The position numbers and the translations under genes are program-made. From Lachnospiraceae bacterium UBA7188 (GTDB taxonomy: Bacteria; Bacillota; Clostridia; Lachnospirales; Lachnospiraceae), in NCBI GenBank assembly GCA_002490995.1, contig DKVC01000043.1, positions 1 to 8,915 of the forward strand: 8,915 bases of DNA, read 5' to 3'. The notes below the pieces were generated by a model that searched no databases, was not told the origin of the DNA, and saw only the letters and a list, made by a program, of their open reading frames with translations. Positions 6,131-8,915 of this stretch are shown in pieces; position 1 is the stretch's first letter, and every line of letters starts with the position of its first letter.

Positions 6131-7375
6131 TTATTTCGTTATCCGCAAATCTCCGCTCAACGTAGAAACCCTGACTGCGTTCTCACCGCTGCCATATTGC
6201 CCCTCTGCCTGATTCCCCTTCTTATTGAACCTGAGCTGTTCATCAAAAAACGTAGTACAGTCGCCGCTGGTGGAATCGAAATTCAGTGTAAAGGAAGCCG
6301 TCTCAGGCATCAGAAAATCCACATTTCCGCTGGTAGTGGATACCGTGATATCTCCCTCCAGGCTGCCCAGGAATAGTTTCACGTCGCCGGAAACCGTCTC
6401 TGCCCCTCCCCATCCTCTGCCGGATGACAGGGTAACATTGCCGCTGGTCGTATTCATCTGAAAGGCTCCCTCCAGCGTTTCCAGCCGAATATCCCCGGAA
6501 ACGGTATCTCCGTCAAAGCTGCCCTTTCCCTCCCTGAGCCGCACAATACCGCTGGTAGACGAAATGTTCATATCCCCGTCCACCTCTCCCATGGAAATAT
6601 CCCCGCTGGTGGTGGATGCACTGATATCCCCGCTCACCCATTCCAGTATGACATTGCCGCTGGTGGAAGATATCTTCACATTCCCTTCCGTGTGCCCCAT
6701 TTCCATATCCCCGCTGGTGGTGGATGCGGATATCTTCTCTGCCAGAAGCGTTTCCAGCCGAATATTGCCGCTGGTGGAACTGGCCTGGACTTCCCCTGCC
6801 TTCACTTCCGGAAAACAGATATCGCCGCTGGTGCTGGAGAAGGAAAATGCTTTCTTCGCCACAAAGGGAATGTCTGACAGAATCTCCCCGCTTACGGTTT
6901 TAACATTTACATTCTCCAGCTGTTCTATAAAGCCCGCAGGCAGATATATCTCCGTGTAGGCATCTCTGGTATGGACGAAAAAGAAACCAAAACTGTTTCT
7001 TCTGGCCCCTTTTATCAGAAGGCCGCCATCCTTTTCCTCCACACTGGATATCTGCTTCTCATTCGGTGTAAAGTTCATATATTCACGGACAACAACAGAT
7101 TCTCCCTCCCCCTGGTAAAAATACACATCATTGGAATTCATCCCGTAATCCACTTTCAGGCTGCTGATGCCTTCCGGCGCAACTTCCTTTTCCAGCACCA
7201 GCGTGTAACCTCCGATTCCTGAACCTTCCCTGTAAGCCCCCTCTGCACCGGCATTCCCATTGCGGCCCATTCCGAACCACATTCCGCCTCCTGACAGGGC
7301 CAGAGCCAGAAGCGCACACAGGCAGACCCCTGTGCCCGCCAGAAAAACAATGGTTGCTACTTTCAGTTTTCTCAT
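6131..7375 (-). CDS. Membrane-anchored DUF4097-family beta-repeat protein
   Basis: This 414-residue protein has a basic N-terminus and one hydrophobic segment (about 5-29), a signal anchor that would place the rest outside the membrane. A short pre-domain (about 55-150) leads into roughly thirteen repeats of 18-21 residues from about 157 to 411, each with a T/V-SG-D/N core (TVSGE, TSGD, TSGN and so on). This is the DUF4097 (YvlB/LiaG-like) pattern, expected to form a right-handed beta-helix or roll. Repeats alternate between SSTSGN-type and STTSGD-type. ATG at 7375 has AAAGGAG four nt upstream. It follows padR and the DUF1700 gene, a common Bacillota combination, suggesting envelope sensing or scaffolding. 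Biochemical function is unknown. The repeated GCTGGTGG-type DNA could permit repeat-number change. Confidence 0.85.
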   Translation of the reverse strand: MRKLKVATIVFLAGTGVCLCALLALALSGGGMWFGMGRNGNAGAEGAYREGSGIGGYTLVLEKEVAPEGISSLKVDYGMNSNDVYFYQGEGESVVVREYMNFTPNEKQISSVEEKDGGLLIKGARRNSFGFFFVHTRDAYTEIYLPAGFIEQLENVNVKTVSGEILSDIPFVAKKAFSFSSTSGDICFPEVKAGEVQASSTSGNIRLETLLAEKISASTTSGDMEMGHTEGNVKISSTSGNVILEWVSGDISASTTSGDISMGEVDGDMNISSTSGIVRLREGKGSFDGDTVSGDIRLETLEGAFQMNTTSGNVTLSSGRGWGGAETVSGDVKLFLGSLEGDITVSTTSGNVDFLMPETASFTLNFDSTSGDCTTFFDEQLRFNKKGNQAEGQYGSGENAVRVSTLSGDLRITK

Positions 7376-7388
7376 GATACTCCTTTAC

Positions 7389-7482
7389 GCTTTCCTTTCT
7401 TATGCCTCAATCCTTCGCTTCCCATAACTGTCAGGCTAAGGCTTTCCTTTCTTACAATCCTTCGCTTCCCTTAACTGTCAGG
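7389..7482. repeat. Imperfect direct duplication upstream of the DUF4097 gene
   Basis: Two copies (7389-7435 and 7441-7482) share three exact blocks in the same order: GCTTTCCTTTCTTA, AATCCTTCGCTTCCC and AACTGTCAGG. They differ by a 5-nt insertion and two bases. They fill most of the gap between the DUF1700 stop (7538) and the DUF4097 start (7375). On the minus strand they are purine-rich and include AAAGGAAAG-type tracts, but the proper ribosome binding site lies outside the duplication. They could be a recent tandem duplication or a paired binding site. Confidence 0.7.
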
Positions 7483-7537
7483 ACAGGGAAGTGGCTGCGA
7501 CAAATCTTAAATGTATCACCCCATCTTATATCCGGCT

Positions 7538-8218
7538 TCACTGTCCGCGCTTCAGGCTGAATACCAGGAATGTAATCGCCTGAGCGCAGCCGCCGACCAG
7601 AAATATAATCCAGGTCACATTCCAATAATAAGTCACAAAACTGATAATAAAGTAGAGGATCAGCGTCACCAGCCAGATAATCGCACTGACGGAAGTCTTA
7701 ATTGCCCTTTCCCTGTTTCTGATATATCTGGCTTCCTTGCAGGCTTCCACCAGACTGTCCTCCTTTTTGCTGAAATTCGGGTACATGTTCGCCGTGTAAA
7801 TCAGTATACAGGTAGGCGGAATACAGATCAGCGCCGCCAGTATCAGCCCCACTTCCATCCTGACATCTGAATACATGTAAAACAGGTTCTCCGCTATCAG
7901 CATCCAGAGCAGATATACGACTCCGGCGAAAATATAAAGCCCGGCGGCAACCGAATTCAAAACAGCCCTTTTCTTCCGCTCTTCCTCCGACAGCATTAAG
8001 GGGTTCTCCTCCCGCAATTCCTCAAAAAGCTCCGTCACGTCTCCGATGGAATTGATGACTATCTGCCAGGCATCCTCCTCATTATAGCCTTCACTGATAA
8101 GGTCATGATACTTATCTATGGTGTTGACCACCACCTCCTCTTTCCATTCCATGGCCTTCCGGGTCTTGGGTGCGTCTGCGAAAAGTCCGTCAATATACTT
8201 TCTGATTCTCTCATCCAT
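7538..8218 (-). CDS. DUF1700/HAAS-domain membrane protein (PadR-associated)
   Basis: This 226-residue protein has a soluble helical N-terminal domain (1-80) and a membrane part. The N-domain pattern (DERIRKYIDGLFADAP near the start, then EDAWQIVINSIGDVTELFEELREE at 48-71) is typical of the DUF1700 or permease-prefix/HAAS domain that is usually encoded beside PadR regulators. Four hydrophobic segments follow at about 86-109, 121-143, 174-197 and 200-221, with a basic loop (KEARYIRNRERAIK, 161-174) between the second and third. The family is thought to link PadR control to a membrane event; the mechanism is unknown. ATG at 8218 has AAGGAG 13 nt upstream, a rather long spacing. It is separated from padR by 222 bp filled largely with 40-bp tandem repeats, and is followed by the DUF4097 gene. 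Confidence 0.85.
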   Translation of the reverse strand: MDERIRKYIDGLFADAPKTRKAMEWKEEVVVNTIDKYHDLISEGYNEEDAWQIVINSIGDVTELFEELREENPLMLSEEERKKRAVLNSVAAGLYIFAGVVYLLWMLIAENLFYMYSDVRMEVGLILAALICIPPTCILIYTANMYPNFSKKEDSLVEACKEARYIRNRERAIKTSVSAIIWLVTLILYFIISFVTYYWNVTWIIFLVGGCAQAITFLVFSLKRGQ

Positions 8219-8261
8219 AATATTGTTTCTTCTCCTTCCTATAATGTCAAGCTTTCTTCTG

Positions 8262-8440
8262 TTTCAGGAATCTTTCCGCGAAACCTGTAATCATTATTTC
8301 TATTCCGGGAAACGCTTCACGAAACCTTTCGCCATATTTCTGCTCCGGGAAACGCTTCACGAAACCTTTCACCCTATTTCTGCTCCGGGAAACGCTTCAC
8401 GAAACCTTTCACCCTATTTCTGCTCTGGGAAACGCATCCC
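8262..8440. repeat. 40-bp tandem repeat between padR and the DUF1700 gene
   Basis: Units at 8341-8380 and 8381-8420 are identical over 40 bp. The unit at 8301-8340 matches at 36 of 40. A degenerate unit of about 39 bp precedes them (8262-8300) and a half unit (8421-8440) ends at the padR stop codon. The core reads CCGGGAAACGCTTCACGAAA. The period is not a multiple of three and no reading frame is kept, so it is noncoding. Forty bp is close to four helical turns, which would place a bound protein on nearly the same DNA face in each unit. Copy number may vary between strains by slippage. Confidence 0.9.
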
Positions 8441-8764
8441 TCATTTCAGCAGCTTGTCAATCGCCGCTTTGGCCTCTTCCCACTCACGCTTATAAACCTG
8501 ATATGCCCTGCGCCCCTCCTCTGTAATGGAATAATACCGCCGCCTGGCTCCCACCTTTTCATCTCCCCAGTAGGTACGTATGTATCCGGCCTGCTCCAGT
8601 CTACGAAATGCGGAATATAAAGTAGCCTCCTTCAATTCACAGCGATTGTCCGTCTTCTTCATGATATCCTTGTTAATCTGATAACCATAGCTGTCCTGCT
8701 CCAGCAGGTGTGCCAGAATAATTGCTTCTGTGTGTCCCCGTAATATATCGGAGGTTATTGACAT
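8441..8764 (-). CDS. PadR-family transcriptional regulator
   Basis: This 107-residue protein is of the short PadR type (PadR-s2-like). The winged-helix domain spans about 8-82: a first helix with LRGHTEAIILAHLLEQ, the family-typical DSYGYQI (24-30), a recognition region ELKEATLYSAFRRLEQAGYI (43-62), and a wing with ARRRYYSITEEG (73-84). A short charged C-terminal helix for dimerisation follows. It most likely represses its own operon by binding the nested inverted repeats just upstream. No ligand can be inferred. ATG at 8764 has GGAGGAG five nt upstream. It heads the padR-DUF1700-DUF4097 set, in which the membrane partner probably modulates or is regulated by it. Confidence 0.93.
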   Translation of the reverse strand: MSITSDILRGHTEAIILAHLLEQDSYGYQINKDIMKKTDNRCELKEATLYSAFRRLEQAGYIRTYWGDEKVGARRRYYSITEEGRRAYQVYKREWEEAKAAIDKLLK

Positions 8765-8782
8765 GGTGGCTCCTCCCTTCTG

Positions 8783-8838
8783 ATTATACTTTAATACAAG
8801 ATACCTCGTCTGTCAAGGTATATTTTCTATTAAAGTAT
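8783..8838 (-). promoter_or_regulatory. padR promoter with nested inverted-repeat operators
   Basis: A perfect 11-bp inverted repeat (ATACTTTAATA at 8786-8796, TATTAAAGTAT at 8828-8838) encloses a 6-bp one (ATACCT at 8801-8806, AGGTAT at 8816-8821); their centres are one base apart. A consensus -35 TTGACA on the minus strand lies at plus 8811-8816, inside the inner dyad. With 17-bp spacing the -10 would be TAAAGT (plus 8788-8793), overlapping the outer left arm. A perfect TATAAT at plus 8783-8788 is 22 bp away, too far for this -35. Repressor binding here would block polymerase, which fits PadR autoregulation. Confidence 0.6.
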
Positions 8839-8915
8839 ATAATTGCATTTATGTATTTGAATATAAGTCGTGTTCCAAATCCGGTTGACAGAAGCAAAAA
8901 CATTTTAACAATTAG

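Noticed and set aside
5915..6376. 153-codon plus-strand frame
   Set aside because: Its second half is antisense to the DUF4097 gene and its first half lies in AT-rich hairpin DNA. No ribosome site or family signature was seen.
8301..8440. CRISPR array
   Set aside because: The 40-bp units abut directly with no unique spacers between them and no cas genes nearby.
8885..8913. Plus-strand promoter with TTGACA
   Set aside because: The -35 is perfect, but the base run 17 bp later (ACAATT) matches the -10 consensus poorly and the window ends there.

Overview
The window looks like chromosomal DNA of a Gram-positive gut-type clostridium, most likely Lachnospiraceae. The basis is strong AGGAGG-like ribosome binding sites, a Bacillota-type PadR/DUF1700/DUF4097 module, moderate GC coding DNA with AT-rich control regions, and protein sequences typical of that family. 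All eight supported genes lie on the minus strand, so the biology runs from right to left. The organism assignment is inference; no rRNA or marker gene is present.

Right part (about 8840 to 6131): a three-gene envelope or stress type module. A PadR-family repressor is followed by a four-helix membrane protein with an N-terminal DUF1700/HAAS-like domain, then a membrane-anchored DUF4097 beta-repeat protein. The padR promoter region carries two nested inverted repeats with nearly the same centre, a likely autoregulatory operator. A 40-bp tandem repeat (three good copies plus degenerate ends) separates padR from the DUF1700 gene, and a duplicated segment of 42-47 bp separates DUF1700 from DUF4097.

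Middle (6130 to 5576): about 555 bp without a supported gene. It holds several AT-rich hairpins and a palindrome, then a plausible promoter for the left-hand genes. After the promoter come a strong intrinsic terminator and a GC-rich, highly structured stretch, all ahead of speD. A terminator between promoter and gene suggests attenuation or a riboswitch-like leader.

Left part (5575 to 427): a polyamine cluster reading speD (S-adenosylmethionine decarboxylase), a compact PLP arginine/ornithine/lysine-type decarboxylase, speE (aminopropyltransferase), a 71-residue zinc-ribbon protein, and a saccharopine-dehydrogenase-like enzyme that matches carboxy(nor)spermidine synthase. SpeD supplies decarboxylated SAM to SpeE. 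The decarboxylase supplies the diamine or agmatine acceptor. The last gene belongs to the alternative aspartate-semialdehyde-based spermidine route, whose decarboxylase (NspC type) is not in the window.

The least ordinary feature is a small repeat family. Three copies, each 106 nt including TTA at both ends (100-nt core), lie at 1-103 (first three bases cut by the window edge), 101-206 and 3020-3125. Each folds into a long hairpin. Between copies the stem sequence changes with matching changes on the other arm, so pairing is kept while sequence is not. Two copies are fused head to tail, sharing one TTA, downstream of the operon. One sits between the decarboxylase gene and speE. An 18-bp fusion of the two element ends at 266-283 looks like a deletion or excision remnant.
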